Of a DNA stretch of 64,000 nt, positions 7,947 to 15,574 are shown piece by piece. Both the position numbers and the translations under genes were made by a program. The DNA is taken from contig NZ_JASNWE010000003.1 of assembly GCF_030283145.1 (NCBI RefSeq), forward strand, positions 248,001-312,000, given 5' to 3'. Numbering within the stretch: the first letter of the stretch is position 1; the number at the start of each line of letters is the position of its first letter. The notes below the pieces were generated by a model that had not been told where the DNA came from, ran no database searches, and saw only the letters and a program-made list of their open reading frames with translations. Source of the DNA: Actinomadura xylanilytica. GTDB taxonomy: Bacteria > Actinomycetota > Actinomycetes > Streptosporangiales > Streptosporangiaceae.

Positions 7947-8384
7947 TCAGTTCCAGAAGGTGAGGTCCTCGATGTTCCACGGCAGGTTGAAGCCGTAGAT
8001 CACCAGGTAGGCGATGACGGCGGCGCCGGCCAGGATCCCGCCGAGGACGGCCAGGATGGTGTTGCGCCGCTTCTTGCGGGGGTCGAGCGCCTTCTCCTTG
8101 GCCTTCTCGGCGGCCTGCTTCGCGTGGTGCAGGGCGCGCTGGGCCCAGGCGAACTCGGTCGCCAGGATCGCCAGGCCGACGATGATGCCGAGGATTCCGG
8201 GGCCGGGGGCGACCATCATGACTAGCCCGCCGACCAGCACCGTCGCGCCGACGGTGAAGACGCCGACGCGCCAGGTGTTGTTGAGGAGCGCGTTGCGCCG
8301 GATCACCTCGCGGAAGCGCGTGAACGGGCCGGGCTCGTCCTCGGCGGCAGCCACCGGGGGGTCCTTTTCATGGTTGATCGCCAC
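7947..8384 (-). CDS. TIGR02611 (PGPGW-type) membrane protein
   Basis: This 145-residue protein starts at GTG 8384. It has helices NTWRVGVFTVGATVLVGGLVM, ILGIIVGLAILATEFAWA and AVLGGILAGAAVIAYLVIYG. The loop VAPGPGILG between the first two is the hallmark of the PGPGW/TIGR02611 family. A basic Lys/Glu-rich stretch (KQAAEKAKEKALDPRKKRR) follows the second helix. Function is unknown. It is the first gene of a two-gene unit with the membrane protein ending at 6927. Confidence 0.8.
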   Translation of the reverse strand: MAINHEKDPPVAAAEDEPGPFTRFREVIRRNALLNNTWRVGVFTVGATVLVGGLVMMVAPGPGILGIIVGLAILATEFAWAQRALHHAKQAAEKAKEKALDPRKKRRNTILAVLGGILAGAAVIAYLVIYGFNLPWNIEDLTFWN

Positions 8385-8715
8385 GTGATTACCCTATGTC
8401 AGACGGGGGCCGATACGGATCTTCGATCCCGATACCGACCATGGTGCCGCCCCGCCGATAGTCACACAGCGACGGGCATGCCGTCAGCCGATCGGGCCGC
8501 GAATCCCCGGCGCGCGTTCCGATTGATCCCATTTTGCCCAGGTCAGGGGCCCCTTTGGGGAACGTGAGATAGGTCACACCGGGCACGGGTCGCGGAATGT
8601 TCCCACAACTTCCCTCAGTTACGCGTCATAGATCGCGGGGACATCCGTGGGAGGGAGTGCAGTTTCCCACCCGAGCGCCCGCGCGTCAGCGGGACCGACG
8701 TCTGAAGGATTGCTC
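8385..8715. other. Divergent regulatory region before the ssgB-like gene
   Basis: No supported gene lies in this stretch of about 330 bases. A 65-codon frame on the minus strand (8389-8586) has no recognisable domain or good start. The region separates the divergent TIGR02611 and ssgB-like genes and contains a Crp-like palindrome at 8563-8578. Confidence 0.55.
8563..8578. promoter_or_regulatory. Crp/GlxR-like operator upstream of the ssgB-like gene
   Basis: CGTGAGATAGGTCACA matches the Crp-family consensus TGTGAnnTAnnTCACA at all but the first base. It lies about 140 bases before the ssgB-like start in the divergent intergenic region. Binding is inferred from the motif only. Confidence 0.55.
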
Positions 8716-9135
8716 ATGAACAGCAGCACCACCGTCTCAGCCGAGCTGGGCCTTCGCCTCGTCGTCCCCGACCGCACGACCGTCCCCCTGCTCGCCGGGC
8801 TGGAGTACGTGGCGGACGACCCGTACGCCATCCGGATGGCGTTCTACGTCGGCGACGACGAGCCGGTGGAGTGGATCTTCGCTCGCGAGCTTCTCACCGT
8901 CGGCATCGTGCGCAAGGTCGGGGACGGGGACGTGGAGGTCTGGCCCGCATCCCCCGACGACGACAGCACGCTCAACATCGCGCTGTCGTCCCCGTTCGGC
9001 GACGCCCTGTTCGAGGTGCCGCTCTCCCCGCTGGCCGATTTCCTGCACCGGACCTACCAGGCCGTCCCGGCCGGGCAGGAGCCGGACTTCATCGACATCG
9101 ACTCCGAGCTGGAGAACCTGCTCTGGCCGTCCTGA
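8716..9135 (+). CDS. SsgA/SsgB-family sporulation and cell-division regulator
   Basis: This 139-residue protein has the family signatures ELGLRLVVPDRTTVPLLAGLEYVADDPYAI, EWIFARELL, VEVWPAS and NIALSSPFGDALFEVP. SsgA-like proteins (SALPs) occur in morphologically complex actinomycetes; SsgB recruits FtsZ at the start of sporulation septation. The length matches SsgB closely. ATG 8716 is preceded by GAAGGA at 8704-8709; the longer frame from 8647 lacks a binding site. It converges on the transhydrogenase gene 37 bases away. Whether this is SsgB itself or another SALP cannot be settled here. Confidence 0.85.
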   Translation: MNSSTTVSAELGLRLVVPDRTTVPLLAGLEYVADDPYAIRMAFYVGDDEPVEWIFARELLTVGIVRKVGDGDVEVWPASPDDDSTLNIALSSPFGDALFEVPLSPLADFLHRTYQAVPAGQEPDFIDIDSELENLLWPS

Positions 9136-9172
9136 GCGCCGTCCCGGCCACGCCGGACGGGGGCGGGGCCGG

Positions 9173-10576
9173 TCAGCCGCCCAGCCTGGCGATGTGGCGC
9201 ATCTTGTTCGTCGCGTCGAGCGCGGCCACCTTGTAGGACTCGGCCAACGTCGGATAGTTGAACACCGCGTCGACCAGGTAGTCGACCGTCCCCCCGAGGT
9301 CCATCACGGCCTGCCCGATGTGCACCAGCTCGGTGGCCCCGGTGCCGAAGACGTGCACGCCGAGCAGCGACCGGTCCTCGGACGAGACCAGCAGCTTGAG
9401 CATCCCGTACGAGTCGCCGATGATCTGACCGCGGGCCAGCTCGCGGTAGCGGGAGACGCCGACCTCGAACGGCACCTTGGCCTCGGTGAGCTCGTCCTCG
9501 GTCCGTCCCACGAAGCTGATCTCGGGGATGGTGTAGATCCCGATCGGCTGGACCTTGTGGATCTCCGAGACCGGCTCGCCGCAGGCGTGGTGCGCCGCCA
9601 GCCGGCCCTGCTCCATCGAGGTCGCGGCCAGCGACGGGAACCCGATCACGTCGCCCACCGCGTACACGTGCGGAACCTCGGTGCGGTAGTTCTCGTCGAC
9701 CTTGATCCGGCCGCGGTGGTCGGCGGTGAGCCCGGCGGCGTCCAGGTCGAGGCCGTCGGTCATGCCCTGCCGGCCGGCCGAGTACATCACGGTGTCGGCG
9801 GGGATCCGCTTGCCGCTCTCCAGCACGGTGAGCGCGCCGTGCGCCGTCCGCTCGACCGAGGCGACGGTCTCGCGGAACCTGAAGGTGACCGCCAGGTCGC
9901 GCAGGTGGTACTTCAGCGCCTCGATGATCTCCAGGTCGCAGAAGTCGAGCATCCGGTCGCGCCGCTCGACCACGGTGACCCTGGTGCCGAGCGCGGCGAA
10001 CATCGAGGCGTACTCGATGCCGATCACCCCCGCGCCGACCACGACCATCGTCTCGGGGATCCGCTCCATGTTGATGATCCCGTCGGAGTCGATCACCGTG
10101 CGGTCGTCGAACTCCACGGTGTCCGGACGGGCCGGGCGGGTCCCGGTCGCGATGACGATCCGGTCGGCGGTGACCTTCCGCTCGCGCTCCCCGCCCCCGC
10201 TCACGCCGACGGCGTCGGGCTCCAGGAACCGTCCCATCCCGGGCAGCACGGTGACGTGGTTGCGGGCGAGCTGGCTGCGGATCACGTCGACCTCGCGGCC
10301 GATCACGTGCTGGGTGCGGATGCCGAGGTCGGCGACCGTGATGTCCTGCTTGACCCGGTAGCTCTGCCCGTACAGTTCGCGCTGGTTGAGCCCGGTCAGG
10401 TACAGAACGGCTTCGCGCAGCGTCTTGGACGGGATGGTGCCGGTGTTGATGCAGACACCGCCCATCATGTCGCGGCGGTCGACGATGGCGACCCGCCGGC
10501 CGAGCTTAGCGGCGGCGATGGCCGCGCGCTGCCCGCCGGGTCCCGACCCGAGCACGAGGAGATCGAAGTCGTTCAC
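9173..10576 (-). CDS. sthA: Soluble (Si-specific) NAD(P)+ transhydrogenase
   Basis: This 467-residue flavoprotein belongs to the pyridine nucleotide-disulfide oxidoreductase fold. It has an FAD-binding GSGPGGQRAAIAAAKLG motif near the N-terminus. At the usual redox-disulfide site it reads GGVCINTGTIPSK, with only one Cys, as in soluble transhydrogenases, so disulfide chemistry is not expected. A second dinucleotide motif is VVGAGVIGIEYASMFAALG, and the C-terminal dimerisation domain includes FNYPTLAESYKVAALDA. The enzyme exchanges reducing equivalents between NADPH and NAD+. GTG 10576 is chosen because the protein then starts just before the FAD motif, as in relatives. Confidence 0.88.
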   Translation of the reverse strand: MNDFDLLVLGSGPGGQRAAIAAAKLGRRVAIVDRRDMMGGVCINTGTIPSKTLREAVLYLTGLNQRELYGQSYRVKQDITVADLGIRTQHVIGREVDVIRSQLARNHVTVLPGMGRFLEPDAVGVSGGGERERKVTADRIVIATGTRPARPDTVEFDDRTVIDSDGIINMERIPETMVVVGAGVIGIEYASMFAALGTRVTVVERRDRMLDFCDLEIIEALKYHLRDLAVTFRFRETVASVERTAHGALTVLESGKRIPADTVMYSAGRQGMTDGLDLDAAGLTADHRGRIKVDENYRTEVPHVYAVGDVIGFPSLAATSMEQGRLAAHHACGEPVSEIHKVQPIGIYTIPEISFVGRTEDELTEAKVPFEVGVSRYRELARGQIIGDSYGMLKLLVSSEDRSLLGVHVFGTGATELVHIGQAVMDLGGTVDYLVDAVFNYPTLAESYKVAALDATNKMRHIARLGG

Positions 10577-10760
10577 GGCACACAGTCTGCCGGGACGCGA
10601 CCGATCCCATAAGCCCCAAACGGCGACGAATCTCGACCGGCGCGCGTCCCGGCGGCGCCCCCTGAACACCCTGATCCGCGCGGACGGCGCGGGCGCGGGG
10701 CAGGTCCGGCGACCCGATCACCGACGGGTGGCGCGCACCCGGCGGGGGTAGGCAGGGGGC

Positions 10761-11504
10761 ATGGAGATGCTGGGCATCGACATCGGCGGGTCGGGCATCA
10801 AGGGCGCCCCGGTGGACCTCTCGGACGGCGGGTTCCGCGCGGACCGGCTGCGCATCGAGACCCCGCACCCGTCCAGGCCGGAACCGGTCGCGAAGGTGCT
10901 GGGCCGCATCGTGGCGCACTTCGGCTGGACCGGCCCGGTCGGCGTCACCTACCCGGGCGTGGTGATCGGCGGCCGGACGATGACGGCCGCCAACGTGTCC
11001 AAGGAGTGGATCGGGCTGGACGCCCGGAGGCTCTTCGCCGAGGCGACCGGGCGGCCGGTGACCGTGCTGAACGACGCCGACGCCGCCGGTCTCGCCGAGA
11101 TGCGGCTCGGCGCGGGCAAGGGGCACGGCGGCACCGTGGTGCTGCTGACGCTCGGCACCGGGATCGGCAGCGCGCTGTTCACCGACGGCGTGCTGGTGCC
11201 CAACACCGAGTTCGGGCACCTGAGGCTGCACGGCAAGGACGCCGAGTCGCGGGCGTCGGCCAAGGCCCGCGAGGACCACGATCTGAGCTGGGAGAAGTGG
11301 GCCAGGCGGCTCAGCGACTACCTGATCCATCTGGAGGCGCTGATCTCGCCCTCGCTGATCATCCTCGGCGGCGGGGTGAGCAAGAAGTCCGAGCACTTCG
11401 TCCCGCTCATCCACCACGTCCGCGCCCCGATCGTCCCGGCGGCCATGGTCAACAACGCCGGCATCGTCGGCGCCGCGATGGCCGCCGCCGGCACCACGCC
11501 GTGA
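10761..11504 (+). CDS. ppgK: Polyphosphate glucokinase (ROK family)
   Basis: This 247-residue enzyme phosphorylates glucose using inorganic polyphosphate and, in most cases, ATP. It starts with the phosphate-binding GIDIGGSGIKGAPVD and has TLGTGIGSALF and the metal/sugar region NTEFGHLRLHGKDAE. The latter replaces the zinc motif of other ROK kinases, as in PpgK of mycobacteria and streptomycetes. ATG 10761 or the in-frame ATG 10767 could be used. The stop overlaps the GTG of the following glycosidase (GTGA), so the two are translationally coupled. This suggests that glucose released by the neighbour is phosphorylated here. Confidence 0.92.
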   Translation: MEMLGIDIGGSGIKGAPVDLSDGGFRADRLRIETPHPSRPEPVAKVLGRIVAHFGWTGPVGVTYPGVVIGGRTMTAANVSKEWIGLDARRLFAEATGRPVTVLNDADAAGLAEMRLGAGKGHGGTVVLLTLGTGIGSALFTDGVLVPNTEFGHLRLHGKDAESRASAKAREDHDLSWEKWARRLSDYLIHLEALISPSLIILGGGVSKKSEHFVPLIHHVRAPIVPAAMVNNAGIVGAAMAAAGTTP

Positions 11505-12775
11505 CGCCGTCCCGCGAGACCGGACCGCCCCAGGGCACGCCCCCGCCCCGCGACACCGGGCCGTCGCCCGGCGCCGGGCCGATCCGGGACCCGGCGGAGA
11601 TCGTCAGGAGGGCCCGCGCGGTCCTGGAGGCCCACTGGGACGAGCGGCGCGGCCACACCTACCCCAACACCGCGGTCTTCCCGCACCAGTGGATGTGGGA
11701 CTCCTGCTTCGCCGCGATCTGCTGGCACCACTTCGGCGAGCACGCGCGGGCGCGGCGCGAGCTGGCGGGGGTGCTGTCCGCGCAGTTCGCGGACGGGTTC
11801 GTCCCGCACATGCGGTACGCCGAGCCCAACCGCGACCGGGGGCCGCTCGACCACTGCTCCTCGTACACGCAACCGCCCGTGTACGCGCACGCCGCCCGGG
11901 TGCTCGCGACCGCGGGCATGCTCCCGGACGGGCTCACCGCCCGCATCGGCGCGTCCCTCGAGTGGCTGTGGCGCCACCGCCGCACCCCGGATGGCCTGAT
12001 CTACCTCGTCCACCCCTGGGAGTCCGGGACGGACGACTCGCCGCGCTGGGACGCCTGGGTGGCCGCCTTCCTCGGCAGGACGGGCGGCCCCGGCGGCACG
12101 CTGCGCTGGAACCGGCCCGACTGGACCGTCTTCGACTGGCATCTCGTGGACGCGACCGGCTTCGCTCCGAACGGCGCCGCGACGCGTTCCACGGCCTTCG
12201 AGTGCGCCTCCGCCGGTTACAACGTCCTGTACGCGCACGCCGCCGCCGAACTGGGCGCGCTCACCGGCGACCGGGCCTGGACCGAGCGCGCCGCGCGGCA
12301 CGCCGCGACGATCGACGAGCGCCTGTGGGACGACGAGCAGGGCCTCTGGGCGGACGAGCCGATCACCGGTGGGGAGATCAGCGGCGGGGCGGGAACGGGC
12401 CGGGTCCCGACCCTCGACGGTGTGCTCGGGGCGCTGACCACCCGGGACCCCGTCAAGGCGGAGCGGGCGCTCGACCAACTCCTGGATCCGGAGCGGTTCG
12501 CCGCGCCCTGCGGCCTGGCGTACGTGGCCCGGGACCATCCGGCCTACGACCCGGACGGCTACTGGCGCGGGACCGCGTGGATGCAGATGAACTACCTCGC
12601 GGTGCTCGCCGCCGACCGCTGGGGCCGTGCGGACGTGCGCGCGGCGGTGACGGCCATGTCGCGCGCCGCCGTGGGCCCCTCGGGGTTCGCCGAGCACTGG
12701 AATCCCGAGACCGGTCGGGGGCACGGGGCCGTCCCGCTGACCTGGTCGGCGCTGGTCGTCGCGCTCGCGCCCTGA
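11501..12775 (+). CDS. MGH1-like (trehalase-fold) glycoside hydrolase
   Basis: This 424-residue protein starts at GTG 11501, overlapping the ppgK stop. The first ~30 residues are Pro-rich and variable. The rest is an (alpha/alpha)6-type glycosidase domain with FPHQWMWDSCFAAICW, IYLVHPWESGTDDSPRWD, STAFECASAGYN and YWRGTAWMQMNYLA. These motifs belong to the mannosylglycerate-hydrolase-like (GH63-related) group, where the acidic residues after HPWESG and the final EHWNPETG segment supply catalytic groups. There is no signal peptide, so it acts inside the cell. The natural glycoside is not known; coupling to ppgK points to a glucoside. Confidence 0.8.
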   Translation: MTPSRETGPPQGTPPPRDTGPSPGAGPIRDPAEIVRRARAVLEAHWDERRGHTYPNTAVFPHQWMWDSCFAAICWHHFGEHARARRELAGVLSAQFADGFVPHMRYAEPNRDRGPLDHCSSYTQPPVYAHAARVLATAGMLPDGLTARIGASLEWLWRHRRTPDGLIYLVHPWESGTDDSPRWDAWVAAFLGRTGGPGGTLRWNRPDWTVFDWHLVDATGFAPNGAATRSTAFECASAGYNVLYAHAAAELGALTGDRAWTERAARHAATIDERLWDDEQGLWADEPITGGEISGGAGTGRVPTLDGVLGALTTRDPVKAERALDQLLDPERFAAPCGLAYVARDHPAYDPDGYWRGTAWMQMNYLAVLAADRWGRADVRAAVTAMSRAAVGPSGFAEHWNPETGRGHGAVPLTWSALVVALAP

Positions 12776-12830
12776 GCACGCCGGCGCCGCCCGCCCCGGA
12801 CGGTCGGCACGGGCGGCGCCGGGACGGCCG

Positions 12831-13670
12831 TCAGGGGTCCATCAGCTCGGCGCCGCGGGCGGCGAACGTCTCCATGGCCTTGGCGGTGACCGGGCCGGGC
12901 GCGACCGGCAGGACGGTGCCGTCGACGGCGCGGATCGGCTGGACGTTGCGGGTCGTGGAGGTCAGGAACGCCTCCTCGACCCGGTAGAGGTCCTCCAGCG
13001 GGAGGTCCTCCTCCTCGCCGCCGCACCATTCCAGCACCAGCCCCCGGGTCACGCCCGCCAGGCAGCCCGACGACAGCGGCGGGGTGACCAGCCGCCCGCC
13101 CCGGACCACGAAGACGTTGGTGCCGGTGCCCTCGCACAGGTTCCCGGCCAGGTTGCCGAAGACCGCCTCGCCGCCGCCGCGCTCCTTGGCGTACTTGAGC
13201 GCGAGCGCGTTCTCGGCGTAGGAGGTGGTCTTGAGTCCGGTCAAGGCGCCGCGCTCGTTGCGCGGCCACGGCACGACCGTGACGTCCGCGGTCTCCGGGA
13301 AGGAACGCTGCTCGGCGACGATGATCGAAGCCGTCGGCCCGGCGGTCCCCCGGTCCGAGCCGAGCGGGCCGGGCCCGCTGGTGTAGGTGATGCGGACGCG
13401 GGCCAGCGGCCACCTGGGCGCCGCCGCCAGCACCTCCAGCGTGCCGTGGGCGAGCGCGTCCTGGTCGGGCTCGGGCAGGCCGAGGCCCGCCGCCGAACGG
13501 GCCAGCCGCCGCAGGTGCCGGGTGAGCGCGAACGGCTCCCCGTGGGTGGCCTTCACCGTCTCGAAGATCCCGTCGCCGACGAGGACGCCGTGATCGAAGA
13601 CCGACACCCGCGCCTGCTCGGGGTCGAGCAGGTCCCCGTTCAGCCAAATCTTGCCCTGCCCCGCCGTCAC
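12831..13670 (-). CDS. pabC: Class IV PLP enzyme, probable aminodeoxychorismate lyase
   Basis: This 279-residue protein of the branched-chain aminotransferase/aminodeoxychorismate lyase fold starts at GTG 13670. IWLNGDLLDPEQARVSVFDHG and GDGIFETVKATHGEPF are the usual N-terminal signatures. The catalytic Lys is in LTGLKTTSYAENALALKYA, and the cofactor-phosphate region reads CEGTGTNVFVV and LAGVTRGLVLEW. PabC turns aminodeoxychorismate into 4-aminobenzoate for folate. A D-amino-acid aminotransferase role cannot be excluded because class IV members are hard to separate by sequence. Confidence 0.75.
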   Translation of the reverse strand: MTAGQGKIWLNGDLLDPEQARVSVFDHGVLVGDGIFETVKATHGEPFALTRHLRRLARSAAGLGLPEPDQDALAHGTLEVLAAAPRWPLARVRITYTSGPGPLGSDRGTAGPTASIIVAEQRSFPETADVTVVPWPRNERGALTGLKTTSYAENALALKYAKERGGGEAVFGNLAGNLCEGTGTNVFVVRGGRLVTPPLSSGCLAGVTRGLVLEWCGGEEEDLPLEDLYRVEEAFLTSTTRNVQPIRAVDGTVLPVAPGPVTAKAMETFAARGAELMDP

Positions 13671-13689
13671 CGGAAGCCACCTCCATACG

Positions 13690-13709
13690 GCGGGCCGCCT
13701 TCGGCCCGC
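13690..13709 (-). terminator. GC hairpin between the ArsR-type gene and pabC
   Basis: GCGGGCCG (13690-13697), loop CCTT, and CGGCCCGC (13702-13709) form a perfect stem. It lies downstream of the minus-strand ArsR-type gene and just before the pabC start, so it may end the former or control the latter. Confidence 0.45.
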
Positions 13710-13832
13710 TCACAGTCCGCTGTCCAGACCACACTACGGGCCGTGCGGGGCCCGTCCCGGCTCATCGGGCCGGGTCGGCGGCGCGGTCTCGCGGCCGGCC
13801 CCCGCGGCGGGCCTCCGGGACGGCCGCCGAGG

Positions 13833-14534
13833 TCAGGGCAGCAGGCAGCCGAACGAGTCGGCGAGGCCGGCCAGGCCGGCGTCGGTCACGGTCAGCGCCC
13901 GCCGGGTGCTCCCCCGCTCGAACCAGCCCAGCTCGATCATCCTCGCGATCAGCGCGGCGCCGAGCGCCCCGTTCAGGTGGGGCCTGCGCTCGGTCCAGTC
14001 GAGGCAGTGCCCGGCGAACCCGCGGCGGGCCCGGCGCAGCTCGGGCACGTCGATGCCGATCCCCGCCAGCCGTTCCTCGCCCTTGCGGGTCACCGCGCAC
14101 GCCTCGGGGCCGGGCTCGATCATGCCGCCGTCACAGAGCGCGGCGTACAGGGCGACGCCCGCCTCACCCGCCAGGTGGTCGTAGCAGGTGCGGGCCAGGT
14201 GCAGCCGCCGCGCGTCGCGGGACTGGCGCAGGCTGCGCACCTCCACCGGGGGGCTCATCCTGGACAGCGACTCGATCAGCCGCGCGACCTCGGTGCCGCT
14301 GAGCCGGTAGTAGCGGTGGCGGCCCTGCTTGACCACCGTGACCATCCCGCCGTCGAGCAGCCTGGCCAGGTGCGCGCTGGCGGTCTGGGCGCTCACCCCG
14401 GCGATGCGGGCCAGTTCCCCGGCGGCGAGCGGCCGGTCGTCCATCAGCGCGGTCAGCATGGCCGCCCGCGCCCGGTCGGCCAGCAGCGCCGCGACCGGCG
14501 CGATGTCGGAGCCGATGGCGTGTTCTGCGGACAT
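13833..14534 (-). CDS. ArsR-family winged-helix transcriptional regulator
   Basis: This 233-residue protein has an N-terminal winged helix (about residues 20-80) with ADRARAAMLTALMDDRPLAAGELARIAGVSAQTASAHLARL and the wing VVKQGRHRYYRL. The C-terminal half, with LARTCYDHLAGEAGV, CLDWTERRPHLNGALGAAL and ARMIELGWFERG, is shared by a well-populated actinobacterial ArsR subgroup. No cysteine pair typical of metal-sensing SmtB proteins is visible in the recognition helix, so the signal is unknown. It is transcribed alone toward pabC. Confidence 0.85.
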   Translation of the reverse strand: MSAEHAIGSDIAPVAALLADRARAAMLTALMDDRPLAAGELARIAGVSAQTASAHLARLLDGGMVTVVKQGRHRYYRLSGTEVARLIESLSRMSPPVEVRSLRQSRDARRLHLARTCYDHLAGEAGVALYAALCDGGMIEPGPEACAVTRKGEERLAGIGIDVPELRRARRGFAGHCLDWTERRPHLNGALGAALIARMIELGWFERGSTRRALTVTDAGLAGLADSFGCLLP

Positions 14535-14670
14535 GTTCCGACATTAGGCGAGCCTTGCTTCGATCCGTGACGAAACGTGCCCTTGGCGAAACCCGGTTTG
14601 GGGAACGGGCCTGGACGCGCTAATGTTTTCCCCGTCGCCGCAAGGGGCCGCAAGGCACCGGGCAGCGCAA

Positions 14671-14742
14671 GCGGAAGTGGCTCAGTGGTAGAGCATCACC
14701 TTGCCAAGGTGAGGGTCGCGGGTTCAAATCCCGTCTTCCGCT
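14671..14742 (+). tRNA. tRNA-Gly(GCC)
   Basis: A complete cloverleaf: acceptor GCGGAAG/CTTCCGC, D-arm GCTC...GAGC, anticodon stem-loop CACCTTGCCAAGGTG (anticodon GCC) and a T-arm with GTTCAAAT. Discriminator T at 14742; CCA is not encoded. It is the first of three closely spaced tRNAs. Confidence 0.95.
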
Positions 14743-14768
14743 CTGAGAGGTCCGGAGGGCCTCGCTCT

Positions 14769-14839
14769 GGTGGAGTGGCCGAGAGGCGAGGCAACGGCCT
14801 GCAAAGCCGTGTACACGGGTTCAAATCCCGTCTCCACCT
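14769..14839 (+). tRNA. tRNA-Cys(GCA)
   Basis: Acceptor GGTGGAG/CTCCACC, anticodon stem-loop CGGCCTGCAAAGCCG (anticodon GCA) and T-arm ACGGGTTCAAATCCCGT. It lies 26 bases after tRNA-Gly and is probably processed from one transcript with it. Confidence 0.95.
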
Positions 14840-14859
14840 CGATGCGTCGGCAGACGCGC

Positions 14860-14934
14860 GGGCGATTAGCTCAGTGGGAGAGCGCTACCTTGACACGGTA
14901 GAGGTCACTGGTTCAATCCCAGTATCGCCCACCA
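14860..14934 (+). tRNA. tRNA-Val(GAC)
   Basis: Acceptor GGGCGAT/ATCGCCC, anticodon stem-loop CTACCTTGACACGGTAG (anticodon GAC), a T-arm with GTTCAAT, and an encoded CCA (14932-14934). Its body is nearly identical to tRNA-Val(CAC) at 6783-6854 outside the anticodon arm. Confidence 0.95.
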
Positions 14935-14947
14935 TCTCCCCAGTTCA

Positions 14948-14981
14948 GAAGCCTCGTTCCGACACACTGGAACGAGGCTTC
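14948..14981 (+). terminator. Intrinsic-type terminator of the tRNA cluster
   Basis: A perfect 13-bp stem GAAGCCTCGTTCC / GGAACGAGGCTTC (14948-14960 and 14969-14981) with an 8-base loop, followed by CCTCGTTT. It is 14 bases past the last tRNA. Confidence 0.85.
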
Positions 14982-15139
14982 CCTCGTTTCCGGGCGGGCG
15001 TCCCGCTTCCGGACGTGGCGGGCGGGGCTCCGTGCGTGAGCCGCACTCGCCTGGGTAGCGCTACCACTGCGAACGTCGCGAATCGGGCATCGGCGCAGGT
15101 CGCCGGCCCGGATCCCGGAATCTCGCCGAGGGGGCGGTC

Positions 15140-15469
15140 ATGCCGCGGGCATGGAGCGACAAGAGGGAACGCCAGTACGAGGACATCAAGGACTCGCAGA
15201 AGAAGCGGGGCGCCGGCGAACGGCGCGCCGAGGAGATCGCCGCGCGGACCGTCAACAAGAACCGCGCGCGGACGGGCGAGGCACGGCGGGCGAGCAGGAT
15301 CTCGACGGAGACCGAATCGCCGCAGAAGCGGGGCGGCCGACGTTCGGGCCGCGGCCTGGGCCCCGGCGGGCGGACCAAGGAACAGCTCTACGCCGAGGCC
15401 AAGCGCCGCAACATCCAGGGACGGTCCCAGATGAACAAGCGGGAGCTGGAGAAGGTGCTCAGCCGCTAG
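15140..15469 (+). CDS. Small basic protein, annotated in relatives as plasmid-stabilisation protein
   Basis: This 109-residue, very basic protein begins MPRAWSDKRERQYEDIKDSQ. It has KKRGAGERRAEEIAARTVNKNRA in its middle and ends with TKEQLYAEAKRRNIQGRSQMNKRELEKVL, a short helix-extended segment of the Rho-N/SAP type that often binds nucleic acid. Close relatives are widespread in actinobacteria and proteobacteria under the label plasmid stabilisation protein, but no such role has been shown as far as I know. It stands alone downstream of the tRNAs. Confidence 0.75.
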   Translation: MPRAWSDKRERQYEDIKDSQKKRGAGERRAEEIAARTVNKNRARTGEARRASRISTETESPQKRGGRRSGRGLGPGGRTKEQLYAEAKRRNIQGRSQMNKRELEKVLSR

Positions 15470-15524
15470 GACGATCGGCGCCGCCCGTGACGGTGCCCGT
15501 GGCGGTGCCCCACCGGTGGCGCCG

Positions 15525-15568
15525 CGGAGCGCCGCCGCGGGACGGCACGGTCCTGCGGCGGCGCTCCG
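15525..15568. terminator. Bidirectional hairpin between convergent genes
   Basis: A 19-bp stem with one mismatch: CGGAGCGCCGCCGCGGGAC (15525-15543) and GTCCTGCGGCGGCGCTCCG (15550-15568). It lies between the stop of the small basic protein and the stop of the ferritin-like gene and can serve both. Confidence 0.7.
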
Positions 15569-15574
15569 CCCGGT

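Noticed and set aside
8389..8586. A 65-codon minus-strand gene upstream of TIGR02611
   Set aside because: No ribosome-binding site, no recognisable domain, and it spans the Crp-like operator and promoter region of the ssgB-like gene.
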